From assembly GCF_947495285.1 (NCBI RefSeq), contig NZ_CANLXZ010000001.1, forward strand, positions 62,001 to 126,000: a DNA stretch of 64,000 nt, read 5' to 3'. A program made the position numbers and the translations under genes. The notes under the pieces are model-generated. The model was given only the letters and a program-made list of their open reading frames with translations. It had not been told where the DNA came from and did no database searches. The stretch comes from an uncultured Nonlabens sp. (GTDB lineage Bacteria; Bacteroidota; Bacteroidia; Flavobacteriales; Flavobacteriaceae). Of the stretch, positions 1-7,608 are shown one piece after another. Within the stretch, counting starts at the first letter, position 1; the number at the start of each line of letters is the position of its first letter.

Positions 1-52
1 TTACATTTAATTTAACTAACGATAATAAGATTACTCAAAAAAAATTAGGATT
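1..52. repeat. Tail of a cassette lying left of the window
   Basis: These bases closely match 1471-1522 and 2935-2986, the stretch that follows each truncated TonB-receptor fragment and precedes the octanucleotide array. The cassette array therefore continues to the left of this window. Confidence 0.8.
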
Positions 53-92
53 TTTCTTAGTTTCTTAGTTTCTTAGTTTCTTAGTTTCTTCG
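53..92. repeat. Octanucleotide array (TTTCTTAG), 4 copies plus one variant
   Basis: Four perfect TTTCTTAG units are followed by TTTCTTCG. The array ends about 31 bp before the ATG of the small peptide gene at 124. The same position in the next two cassettes carries 10 and 3 perfect units, so copy number varies, as expected from slipped-strand mispairing. Confidence 0.9.
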
Positions 93-123
93 TACTCATA
101 TTAATCAATTAAAACATTTTATT

Positions 124-381
124 ATGAGAAAATTGTTATTAGCTTTAACAGTTGTAGCTTCATTAGGTTTAATGAGTTTTACAAGTCCAATGGAACAAGC
201 GGAAGGTGAAACATCATTAGAGGTTTTTTATGAATTTCAAACAATTGTAGATCAAAATGGATTGGAAACTTGTCAAGCAAGGGCTTGTTTTCAAACGTCA
301 GAGACTACTAGAACTTGTACCGAATGGATTGATGTTCCATGTAATGGAAAAGGAACTTTAGAGATTAAGAAGATAGCTTAA
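124..381 (+). CDS. Small exported cysteine-containing peptide (cassette A1)
   Basis: No family recognised. The 85-residue product starts MRKLLLALTV and has a typical Sec signal sequence to about residue 20-27. The mature part is about 60 residues and has four Cys (50, 55, 65, 73), which could form two disulfides after export. The copy at 3050 differs by one residue (Leu79 here, Val there). It is the first gene of a cassette: octanucleotide array, peptide, hairpin, GLPGLI protein, TonB-receptor 5' end. Export to the periplasm or cell surface is inferred from the signal sequence. A role as ligand or partner of the neighbouring receptor is only a guess from gene order. Confidence 0.75.
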   Translation: MRKLLLALTVVASLGLMSFTSPMEQAEGETSLEVFYEFQTIVDQNGLETCQARACFQTSETTRTCTEWIDVPCNGKGTLEIKKIA

Positions 382-399
382 GTTCAACATTTCTTAATT

Positions 400-434
400 A
401 ACATCACCGAAAAAAATATTTTGGTGATGTTTTT
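400..434 (+). terminator. Hairpin between peptide and GLPGLI genes
   Basis: A stem AACATCACC/GGTGATGTT (400-408/423-431) runs into a T-rich tract. It looks like an intrinsic terminator or attenuator that would make the peptide transcript more abundant than the downstream genes. Confidence 0.7.
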
Positions 435-447
435 AATTTATTTAATT

Positions 448-1218
448 ATGAAAAATTTAAATATTTTTTTTCTCGTAATATTTGCTTGTAATTCAATTAT
501 GATGTTCGGTCAAAAAAATGTCCAAGGCAAAATAGTTTACGAACAAAGAATAGAATCTGCTAACTATTTAAAAAGTTACAATTTATATTTTGATTCAGAA
601 AAATCATACTATGAGGAAAAAGTAAAAGCAAATTTAGAAAAAAGTGAAACAAAAGAAGAAGATGGTACGACCTTCTATGCCACAAGGGATAATAAAAAGC
701 CTCAATTCTATTTTAATTCTACAGATAAAGGATTCTTCTTTAGTGAAGTTATTTTGAATAAGCACCTATTTGTAAAAGAAGATTTTAAGTTAAAGTGGGA
801 ACTAAGTAATGAAATTAAATCAATAGGGGAATATAAATGCCAGAAAGCAACTACTAATTTTAGAGGTAGAAAATACACGGTGTGGTATACAACCGAAATA
901 CCAGTTGTCTTTGGTCCATGGAAATTACATGGTTTAAGTGGTTTAATATTGCAGGCACACGACGATAAAAATTATTTTCAAATAAATGTGAAAAATATTA
1001 GTGTGAATAGCGATTCTCAGATGAAGGTTACTGATTTTTCGGAAGAAGATTTAAGTACTGCTATGTCAGTTCCAGTTTTTATTGAAACTAAAATTAAATT
1101 ACAAGAAGAATTTATAGCCAAACTTTCAAGCAGGCTTCCACAAGGTGCCGCTCCTCTTCAAATAGATAAAAACTGTAAAGATTGCGGTGAGGAATTAGAA
1201 TACTTCGAAGAAAAATAA
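448..1218 (+). CDS. GLPGLI family protein (cassette A1)
   Basis: A secreted protein of the Bacteroidota GLPGLI family, whose function is unknown. I chose ATG 448, which gives MKNLNIFFLVIFACN, a clean signal peptide of about 22 residues. An upstream TTG at 421 would start inside the terminator hairpin. The family core is visible as YKCQKATTNFRGR, then VWYT, then GPWKLHGLSGLILQ; the naming motif reads GLSGLI here, not GLPGLI. The length of 256 residues is normal. The C-terminus has a CKDC pair. It is nearly identical to the copy at 3374 (one substitution, Glu to Gln). GLPGLI genes often precede TonB receptors, as here. Confidence 0.88.
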   Translation: MKNLNIFFLVIFACNSIMMFGQKNVQGKIVYEQRIESANYLKSYNLYFDSEKSYYEEKVKANLEKSETKEEDGTTFYATRDNKKPQFYFNSTDKGFFFSEVILNKHLFVKEDFKLKWELSNEIKSIGEYKCQKATTNFRGRKYTVWYTTEIPVVFGPWKLHGLSGLILQAHDDKNYFQINVKNISVNSDSQMKVTDFSEEDLSTAMSVPVFIETKIKLQEEFIAKLSSRLPQGAAPLQIDKNCKDCGEELEYFEEK

Positions 1219-1230
1219 TATTTCGACATC

Positions 1231-1443
1231 TTGACAATAACTTTTTTAATTAACCGACAAAAGAAAAAGACCCTAATCAGTCTTTTTCTATTTTTCACCT
1301 CCTTTATTTCCACTGCACAAATATCTGGTATAGCAGTAAATGAAAAGAAAGAACCAGTAGCCTTTGCAACTGTGATTTTTAAAACAGTTCAAGACAGTAG
1401 TATTGTGGCTTTTACTCAAATTGATAAACCAGTATGTATATAA
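1231..1443 (+). pseudogene. Truncated TonB-receptor 5' fragment (cassette A1)
   Basis: From TTG 1231 it encodes the signal peptide and the first strands of a carboxypeptidase-like regulatory domain, almost identical to the first 66 residues of the full receptor at 4157. Homology stops at the ATTGATAA around 1427, after which an unrelated tail runs to a stop at 1443. No plug or barrel remains, so it cannot be a working receptor. A secreted 70-residue product could still be made. The same break occurs at 2890 in the next cassette, so the truncation was copied with the cassette. Confidence 0.85.
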
Positions 1444-1522
1444 CTGTAAAGAAAGCAGCGTTACAGACTTTTATATTTAATTTAACTAATGATAATAAGA
1501 TTACTCAAAAAAAATTAGGATT

Positions 1523-1602
1523 TTTCTTAGTTTCTTAGTTTCTTAGTTTCTTAGTTTCTTAGTTTCTTAGTTTCTTAGTTTCTTAGTTTCTTAGTTTCTT
1601 AG
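1523..1602. repeat. Octanucleotide array (TTTCTTAG), 10 copies
   Basis: Ten perfect 8-bp units end 31 bp before the ATG at 1634. Unit length is not a multiple of three and the array lies upstream of the start, so any effect would be on promoter or leader spacing. It is preceded (1428-1522) by the same receptor-fragment tail as at 1-52 and 2891-2986. Confidence 0.92.
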
Positions 1603-1633
1603 TGCTCATATTAATCAATTAAAATATTTTATT

Positions 1634-1888
1634 ATGAGAAAATTAGTTTTTGCAGCACTTGCTGGAGTATTTATGTTGAGTAGTGGGTTTTCTGTAGGAA
1701 GATCTTCTGAAAGTTTAGTAGGTTTTGAGTCTTTTAAATTGGAAGATTTTGGAACTTGTAACATAGAGATTGTTAATAGAAGGACTGGTGAAGTTGTTTA
1801 CTCTATTTCATTACCGGCAAATACACCAGAGGTTTGCACGGAAATGGGTAAGCGCACATTAGCGGCATTTATTAAAGGTAACCTATAG
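1634..1888 (+). CDS. Small exported peptide (cassette B)
   Basis: An 84-residue product with the same MRKL start and signal-peptide design as the peptides at 124 and 3050, but a different mature part with only two Cys (42 and 68). No family recognised. It sits in the same place: 31 bp after a TTTCTTAG array and before a hairpin and a GLPGLI gene. It is therefore a diverged paralogue in cassette position and not a random open frame. Confidence 0.72.
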   Translation: MRKLVFAALAGVFMLSSGFSVGRSSESLVGFESFKLEDFGTCNIEIVNRRTGEVVYSISLPANTPEVCTEMGKRTLAAFIKGNL

Positions 1889-1898
1889 TAATTAATGT

Positions 1899-1935
1899 AA
1901 AGACTTGTGAAATGCTCTTTTACAAGTCTTTCTAA
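1899..1935 (+). terminator. Hairpin between peptide B and GLPGLI B
   Basis: Stem AAAGACTTGT (1899-1908) pairs with ACAAGTCTTT (1922-1931), followed by a short pyrimidine run. It sits at the same place as the hairpins at 400 and 3326 but has an unrelated sequence, so the structure is kept and the sequence is not. Confidence 0.6.
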
Positions 1936-1945
1936 CTTATTTAAT

Positions 1946-2701
1946 ATGAAATTGATTTCGTTATTGATATTACTAGTATCTTTTGCAGGTTTATCCCAAA
2001 ATTCATCGAATACTCTTACAGTTAAATATGATTATTATGACTCTCTGTTAAATGATACTTTTGAATCGTTATTAAGAATTGAGCAGGATTCTTCCGTTTA
2101 CTATGTACGACAGAATTTAAATGACTCTGAGGACAGTTCTATGTCTAACGGAAACATTATGTTAGGTGGTGTTGATGATAAATATATCTTTAAAAACACC
2201 AAACGTAATAGTTTAAGTAGTTTTGAATCCTACGACGGAAAAGATTATTTTATGGTAAATGAAAAATTGCCTATTTATCATTGGACTTTGTATGACGATT
2301 ATAAGACAATACAAAACTATAAATGCCAGAAGGCGACAACAAGTTTTAGAGGTAGAGTTTATACAGCATGGTTTACACAAGATATAGCAACTATTCATGG
2401 TCCATGGAAATTTAATGGTCTTCCAGGTTTGATTATGCAAATAGCAGATAGGAACAAGTATTATTTATGGAGTGTGAAAAGAATTACAACGAATTCAAAT
2501 TATGAGATCCCAAAAATAACAAGGATGACTAAGGATGTGGGTTTAAAAAAATATCATGAATTAGTTGATTTAGATATGAAAAAACTGAGAGCAAGAGTTT
2601 TATCAAAATTGCCAAAGGGAACTATTACAACCATACCAAAAAGAAAAAGATTAGGTATAGAAACAGTTTATGAATGGGAAATAGAAGATGAAAAAAAATA
2701 A
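1946..2701 (+). CDS. GLPGLI family protein (cassette B)
   Basis: A secreted GLPGLI-family protein of 251 residues, taken from ATG 1946 (MKLISLLILLVSFAGLSQ, signal peptide). An upstream TTG at 1907 would lie in the hairpin. The family blocks are YKCQKATTSFRGR, AWFTQDIATIHGPWKF and a perfect NGLPGLIMQI. It is clearly diverged from the A copies, with conserved blocks separated by unrelated loops. Its stop overlaps the ATG (2688) of the receptor fragment that follows, which suggests translational coupling in the ancestral cassette. Function unknown. Confidence 0.88.
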   Translation: MKLISLLILLVSFAGLSQNSSNTLTVKYDYYDSLLNDTFESLLRIEQDSSVYYVRQNLNDSEDSSMSNGNIMLGGVDDKYIFKNTKRNSLSSFESYDGKDYFMVNEKLPIYHWTLYDDYKTIQNYKCQKATTSFRGRVYTAWFTQDIATIHGPWKFNGLPGLIMQIADRNKYYLWSVKRITTNSNYEIPKITRMTKDVGLKKYHELVDLDMKKLRARVLSKLPKGTITTIPKRKRLGIETVYEWEIEDEKK

Positions 2702-3002
2702 ATTTAAAAACTTATCAAAATTTAAGAAAAAGACCCTAATCTGTCTTTTTCTATTTTTCACCTCCTTTATTTCCACTGCTCAAATATCTGGTATAGCAGT
2801 AAATGAAAAGAAAGAACCAGTAGCCTTTGCAACTGTGATTCTTAAAACAGCTCAAGACAGCACTATTGTTGCTTTTACACAAACTGATAAACCAGTATTT
2901 TATATAACTGTAAAGAAAGCAGCGTTACAGACTTTTACATTTAATTTAACTAATGATAATAAGATTACTCAAAAAAAATTAGGATTTTTCTTAGTTTCTT
3001 AG
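2688..3002 (+). pseudogene. Truncated TonB-receptor 5' fragment (cassette B)
   Basis: From ATG 2688 it reads a different N-terminus (MKKNKFKNLSKFKKK) joined to the same signal core (TLICLFLFFTSFISTAQ) and start of a regulatory domain as the full receptor. Homology ends at ACTGATAA (2883-2890). A foreign tail then runs into the octanucleotide array, whose TAG gives the stop at 3002. No plug or barrel is present. It could produce a secreted 104-residue peptide but not a receptor. Confidence 0.83.
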
Positions 3003-3018
3003 TTTCTTAGTTTCTTCG
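2987..3018. repeat. Octanucleotide array (TTTCTTAG), 3 copies plus one variant
   Basis: Three perfect units and a final TTTCTTCG. Same place and same variant last unit as the array at 53-92, which has one more unit. Confidence 0.9.
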
Positions 3019-3049
3019 TACTCATATTAATCAATTAAAACATTTTATT

Positions 3050-3307
3050 ATGAGAAAATTGTTATTAGCTTTAACAGTTGTAGCTTCATTAGGTTTAATG
3101 AGTTTTACAAGTCCAATGGAACAAGCGGAAGGTGAAACATCATTAGAGGTTTTTTATGAATTTCAAACAATTGTAGATCAAAATGGATTGGAAACTTGTC
3201 AAGCAAGGGCTTGTTTTCAAACGTCAGAGACTACTAGAACTTGTACCGAATGGATTGATGTTCCATGTAATGGAAAAGGAACTGTAGAGATTAAGAAGAT
3301 AGCTTAA
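3050..3307 (+). CDS. Small exported cysteine-containing peptide (cassette A2)
   Basis: An 85-residue exported peptide with the same signal sequence and four Cys (50, 55, 65, 73) as the copy at 124; only residue 79 differs (Val for Leu). The offset between the two copies is 2926 bp. This copy heads the only cassette in view with a complete TonB receptor. Family and function unknown. Confidence 0.75.
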   Translation: MRKLLLALTVVASLGLMSFTSPMEQAEGETSLEVFYEFQTIVDQNGLETCQARACFQTSETTRTCTEWIDVPCNGKGTVEIKKIA

Positions 3308-3325
3308 GTTCAACATTTCTTAATT

Positions 3326-3360
3326 AACATCACCGAAAAAAATATTTTGGTGATGTTTTT
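3326..3360 (+). terminator. Hairpin between peptide and GLPGLI genes (A2)
   Basis: Same stem as at 400-431 (AACATCACC/GGTGATGTT) followed by T-rich sequence. Likely attenuator or terminator separating the peptide transcript from GLPGLI and receptor. Confidence 0.7.
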
Positions 3361-3373
3361 AATTTATTTAATT

Positions 3374-4144
3374 ATGAAAAATTTAAATATTTTTTTTCTC
3401 GTAATATTTGCTTGTAATTCAATTATGATGTTCGGTCAAAAAAATGTCCAAGGCAAAATAGTTTACGAACAAAGAATAGAATCTGCTAACTATTTAAAAA
3501 GTTACAATTTATATTTTGATTCAGAAAAATCATACTATGAGGAAAAAGTAAAAGCAAATTTAGAAAAAAGTCAAACAAAAGAAGAAGATGGTACGACCTT
3601 CTATGCCACAAGGGATAATAAAAAGCCTCAATTCTATTTTAATTCTACAGATAAAGGATTCTTCTTTAGTGAAGTTATTTTGAATAAGCACCTATTTGTA
3701 AAAGAAGATTTTAAGTTAAAGTGGGAACTAAGTAATGAAATTAAATCAATAGGGGAATATAAATGCCAGAAAGCAACTACTAATTTTAGAGGTAGAAAGT
3801 ACACGGTGTGGTATACAACCGAAATACCAGTTGTCTTTGGTCCATGGAAATTACATGGTTTAAGTGGTTTAATATTGCAGGCACACGACGATAAAAATTA
3901 TTTTCAAATAAATGTGAAAAATATTAGTGTGAATAGCGATTCTCAGATGAAGGTTACTGATTTTTCGGAAGAAGATTTAAGTACTGCTATGTCAGTTCCA
4001 GTTTTTATTGAAACTAAAATTAAATTACAAGAGGAATTTATAGCCAAACTTTCAAGTAGGCTTCCACAAGGTGCCGCTCCTCTTCAAATAGATAAAAACT
4101 GTAAAGATTGCGGTGAGGAATTAGAATACTTCGAAGAAAAATAA
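3374..4144 (+). CDS. GLPGLI family protein (cassette A2)
   Basis: A 256-residue secreted GLPGLI-family protein, taken from ATG 3374. Signal peptide, the FRGR block and GPWKLHGLSGLILQ are as in the copy at 448; the two proteins differ at one residue (Gln here for Glu in the KSQTKEED stretch) and by a few silent changes. It lies 12 bp before the TTG start of the full receptor, so it is probably co-transcribed with it. Biochemical role unknown for the family. Confidence 0.9.
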   Translation: MKNLNIFFLVIFACNSIMMFGQKNVQGKIVYEQRIESANYLKSYNLYFDSEKSYYEEKVKANLEKSQTKEEDGTTFYATRDNKKPQFYFNSTDKGFFFSEVILNKHLFVKEDFKLKWELSNEIKSIGEYKCQKATTNFRGRKYTVWYTTEIPVVFGPWKLHGLSGLILQAHDDKNYFQINVKNISVNSDSQMKVTDFSEEDLSTAMSVPVFIETKIKLQEEFIAKLSSRLPQGAAPLQIDKNCKDCGEELEYFEEK

Positions 4145-4156
4145 TATTTTGACATC

Positions 4157-6853
4157 TTGACAATAACTTTTTTAATTAACCGACAAAATAAAAAGACCCT
4201 AATCTGTCTTTTTCTATTTTTCACTTCCTTTATTTCCACTGCACAAATATCTGGTATAGCAGTAAATGAAAAGAAAGAACCAGTGGCCTTTGCAACTGTG
4301 ATTCTTAAAACAGTTCAAGACAGTAGTATTGTTGCTTTTACACAAACTGATAAGCTAGGTTTTTATAAAATAAAACCAGAGCAAACTGGCGCGCATTTAC
4401 TTACTTTTTCTTCTCTTTCTTATGCGGCGCAAACTATTCCCGTTACTATTAAAGATCTAGAAACGCCTCAAACCATTAATATCTCCATGGTAGAGCAGCA
4501 ACTAGAACTCAATGAAGTGATCATTAACGCAGACCTGCCCATACGTATTAAAAAAGATACGATTATTATAGATGCCAAAGCCTTTATGCAAGGCAATGAA
4601 GAAGTGGTAGAAGACCTGCTCAAAAAAATACCTGGTCTTACCGTAGAAACAGACGGTACTATTAAAATAGGAAACCAAGAGGTAGAAAAAGTGATGGTAG
4701 AAGGTGATGACTTTTTTGAAAAAGGCTATAAAATCCTTACCAAAAATATGCCTGCAAAACCTCTTAACAAAATAGAAGTATTAAAACATTATTCTAATAA
4801 TAAACTACTCAAAGGTGTAGAAGAAAGTGATAAAGTTGCCCTTAACCTCACCTTAGATGAAGACGCAAAACGGCAGTGGTTCGGTAATATAGAGTTAGGG
4901 CAAGATCTAGAAGGAGATTCTTTTTATCAAGCACGTTTTAATTTGATGAGTTTTGGTAAAAAGAATAAATTTTATTTTCTCGGTAATGCAAACTCTACAG
5001 GTCAGGACGCCACTGGTGATATAGGTAATCTTATAAGTCCTATGCGCTATGGTGAACCTGGTCGTGTGGGCGATGGCAAGCAAGTAAGCAATTTACAAAG
5101 CCTAGAAGCAGGACTCTATAATTTTAAAGCCAGCCGTTCTAATTTTAATAATGCAGAGTTACTTTCTTTAAATGCGATTTTTAATCCTACGGAGAAACTA
5201 AAAATTAAAACCTTGGGCTTTTTTAATTGGGATGAAAAGGACTTTTTTAGAAACAGTACGAGCAGCTTTTTTGGAAATAATACCAACTTTACAAATACAG
5301 AAGATTATTTGCTGCGCAACAGGTATTTTACAGGTTTTGGAAAATTCCAGCTCAATTATGACATGTCCAAAACCTCTAGTATAGAATCGGTCACTTCTTA
5401 TAGCGATCGCACTAACGACGCAGGTTCTAACCTGCAGTTTAATGATGTCTCTACCGTAGAGGCACTAACTACTGCCACGCAGCGACTGGATCACATCACG
5501 ACCTATACAAATCGTTTTGATGAGCAACGTGTTCTATTGCTCACAGGTAGATTTATAGACGAGAAATCGCCTCAAAATTATGATGTGAACCAGTACTTTT
5601 TTCAAGATTTGTTTAATACGAGCCCGCAACCGCAGTCTGTTTTTCAGAATATAGAAAACAGCATGACCTATGCAGGTTTTAACGCTCATTATCTAGACCG
5701 TAAAAAAAACGGTCACTTGCTAGAGATGCAATTAGGTAATGAATACCGTGAGGATAGATTAGGAAATGAGTTACGCTTTCGCGAAAGCGGAAATATTCAA
5801 TCTCCACTACCAGGTTATGAAAATGATACCAGATATAGTGTCAATGATCTCTATGCAAAAGCAAAATACCTCTATAAATGGGAAGATTTAAAATTAACTG
5901 GTGCGGTAGGTGCACACCAACTATTTAATAACTTAGAACAGTCTGGAGCCAGTGATAGCGAGCAGCCGTTTTTTATGAACCCTAGACTAGATGTAAGTTA
6001 TAAGATTAATAGAAAAAACAGAATAGGAATAGGAGCATCGCACAATACGACTAATGCTGGTATTCTAGATGTGTATGATCAGTACGTGTTAACCAGTTTC
6101 CGTTCTTTAAATAAAGGAACAGGTGATTTTAACCAGTTAGAAGCAAGTAGTCTTAATTTTAATTACCAATTAGGCAACTGGAGCGATCAATTTTTTGCTA
6201 GTTTAAATGCTAGTTATAGAACAGATCATGATTATTTTTCTACAAATTCTTTATTGCAACCCAACTTTTCACAAACTAAAAAAATAGTCATTGAAGACCG
6301 TGAGAATTTAAATGTAAATGCAGGTATGGATTATTATTTTGGCGCGTTGAGTTCTAATCTTAAGTTGAAAGCAGGTTATTCAGAAAGCGATTTTAAAAAT
6401 ATACTCAATAACTCTAGCTTGCGAGAAGTAGAAAGTGCTAACTATAATCTAGGTCTAGAAATGCGATCTGCCTTTGACGGTATTTTTAATTATCATATAG
6501 GTACTACTTGGGCATGGAGCGAGGTAGAATCCTCTGGTTTTAATAACTCTTTTGTAGATAACAACTCTTTTTTAGATCTATCTTTTGTTTTTAGTGAGCA
6601 GTTTGATATGCAAGTAAAATCAGAGCGTTATTTTTTCGGTAATATTAATGATGGAGATAACACTTATTATTTTCTCGATCTCGATGCGCGATACAATATA
6701 AAGGACAGTCCTCTTTCCTTTTCATTTACGGCAAGAAACTTAACTAATACAGAGCGATTTAGAACCAGTTCTATAAACGATGTTTCTTCTTCTACCGTTT
6801 CTTATCGATTATTGCCTCGTTACTTATTACTCAATGTTAAGTATAGGTTTTAA
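4157..6853 (+). CDS. TonB-dependent receptor, carboxypeptidase-like regulatory domain type
   Basis: An outer-membrane receptor of 898 residues. The signal peptide (about 1-29) is followed by a CarboxypepD_reg-like beta-sandwich (about 30-110), then a plug-like region with VEDLLKKIPGLTVETDGTIKI, then a long barrel ending in the typical aromatic C-terminus (VKYRF). The start is TTG 4157, because no ATG lies between the GLPGLI stop and the signal core; the truncated copy at 1231 shares it. No SusD partner is adjacent, so this is not a SusC. Substrate unknown. The palindrome at 5774 encodes LRFRESG inside the barrel region. It is the only intact receptor of the cassette array. Confidence 0.9.
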   Translation: MTITFLINRQNKKTLICLFLFFTSFISTAQISGIAVNEKKEPVAFATVILKTVQDSSIVAFTQTDKLGFYKIKPEQTGAHLLTFSSLSYAAQTIPVTIKDLETPQTINISMVEQQLELNEVIINADLPIRIKKDTIIIDAKAFMQGNEEVVEDLLKKIPGLTVETDGTIKIGNQEVEKVMVEGDDFFEKGYKILTKNMPAKPLNKIEVLKHYSNNKLLKGVEESDKVALNLTLDEDAKRQWFGNIELGQDLEGDSFYQARFNLMSFGKKNKFYFLGNANSTGQDATGDIGNLISPMRYGEPGRVGDGKQVSNLQSLEAGLYNFKASRSNFNNAELLSLNAIFNPTEKLKIKTLGFFNWDEKDFFRNSTSSFFGNNTNFTNTEDYLLRNRYFTGFGKFQLNYDMSKTSSIESVTSYSDRTNDAGSNLQFNDVSTVEALTTATQRLDHITTYTNRFDEQRVLLLTGRFIDEKSPQNYDVNQYFFQDLFNTSPQPQSVFQNIENSMTYAGFNAHYLDRKKNGHLLEMQLGNEYREDRLGNELRFRESGNIQSPLPGYENDTRYSVNDLYAKAKYLYKWEDLKLTGAVGAHQLFNNLEQSGASDSEQPFFMNPRLDVSYKINRKNRIGIGASHNTTNAGILDVYDQYVLTSFRSLNKGTGDFNQLEASSLNFNYQLGNWSDQFFASLNASYRTDHDYFSTNSLLQPNFSQTKKIVIEDRENLNVNAGMDYYFGALSSNLKLKAGYSESDFKNILNNSSLREVESANYNLGLEMRSAFDGIFNYHIGTTWAWSEVESSGFNNSFVDNNSFLDLSFVFSEQFDMQVKSERYFFGNINDGDNTYYFLDLDARYNIKDSPLSFSFTARNLTNTERFRTSSINDVSSSTVSYRLLPRYLLLNVKYRF
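5774..5789. repeat. 16-bp palindrome CGCTTTCGCGAAAGCG, in frame
   Basis: Perfect copy inside the TonB receptor gene, read as Arg-Phe-Arg-Glu-Ser. Confidence 0.95.
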
Positions 6854-6971
6854 TAGATGTGCTTATTTAATTCTGGATTAGAAACCTTAAATCTCTTAAC
6901 ATAAAAGCGAGATAAAGTAGGGTAATCTTAAATCTCTACTAAGCTTTTTTTAAATCTGTCTTAATCGGTCG

Positions 6972-7000
6972 TTTGTAACTACTTCATTGTTATATGTTTG
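6972..7000 (+). promoter_or_regulatory. Bacteroidota-type promoter
   Basis: TTTG (6972-6975), 17 bp, then TATGTTTG (6993-7000) matches the -33/-7 consensus of this phylum. It is placed 36 bp before the gene at 7037. Confidence 0.65.
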
Positions 7001-7036
7001 TGGTGTAATTAATTATTAACCATACAAACAAATATT

Positions 7037-7483
7037 ATGAACTACACAAAAGAAGTATCCCAAAAATTAAATGATTTACTAACTAAAAACTATGATGCAG
7101 AGGCTGGATATAAACTGGCAACAGAGCAGGTGAATAGCAGTAGGTTAAAAGGTTTTTTCTCAAGTCAACAGGAAGAACGTTACAATTTTGGACATGAATT
7201 AAAAGAAGAAATTAAAAGTTATGGTGAGAGTCCTGAAAAAGGAACGAGTTTAAAAGGAGATGCACATCGCACCTGGATGAATTTAAAGTCTACTTTTACT
7301 TCAAATAATGAAGAAGCAATTTTAGAAGAAGCTGTAAGGGGTGAGAAAACCGCTGTAGAAGAATATAATCAAATCATTACAGAGACTACCTTACCGCCAT
7401 CTACAAAGAATATGTTGATAAAGCATAGGGATACTATTCAAAATGCACTAACTAGAGTAAGCGCCATGGAAGAAATAGCCTAG
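7037..7483 (+). CDS. PA2169-type four-helix protein (DUF2383)
   Basis: A cytoplasmic helical protein of 148 residues resembling the PA2169/DUF2383 ferritin-like family. It has four predicted long helices. The first carries LNDLLTKNYDAEAGYKLA, the last carries EEYNQIITETTLPPSTKNML; acidic residues and His spaced along the helices are as expected for a ferritin-like bundle. The family is often induced by stress, but its reaction is unknown. It has its own promoter and a strong terminator, so it is a single-gene unit. Confidence 0.82.
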   Translation: MNYTKEVSQKLNDLLTKNYDAEAGYKLATEQVNSSRLKGFFSSQQEERYNFGHELKEEIKSYGESPEKGTSLKGDAHRTWMNLKSTFTSNNEEAILEEAVRGEKTAVEEYNQIITETTLPPSTKNMLIKHRDTIQNALTRVSAMEEIA

Positions 7484-7504
7484 TAGAATAGGAGTAAAAT
7501 AGTA

Positions 7505-7535
7505 AAAGCTCGATCTTTTAAGATCGAGCTTTTTT
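7505..7535 (+). terminator. Intrinsic terminator
   Basis: Ten-bp stem AGCTCGATCT/AGATCGAGCT (7507-7516/7521-7530), loop TTTA, followed by TTTTT. Confidence 0.9.
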
Positions 7536-7608
7536 ATGTCCTATTTTTTAGAGTTTATAGAAGTGATTTTCATGTAAGAGTTCTCTTCTATAAAATAGAA
7601 CTAACTAA

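Noticed and set aside
421-447. TTG 421 (and 3347, 1907) as starts of GLPGLI genes
   Set aside because: They lie inside the terminator hairpins and would put extra residues before a clean signal peptide; internal ATGs fit better.
53-1602. TTTCTTAG arrays as a CRISPR-like array
   Set aside because: Units are directly tandem with no spacers, and no cas genes are nearby.
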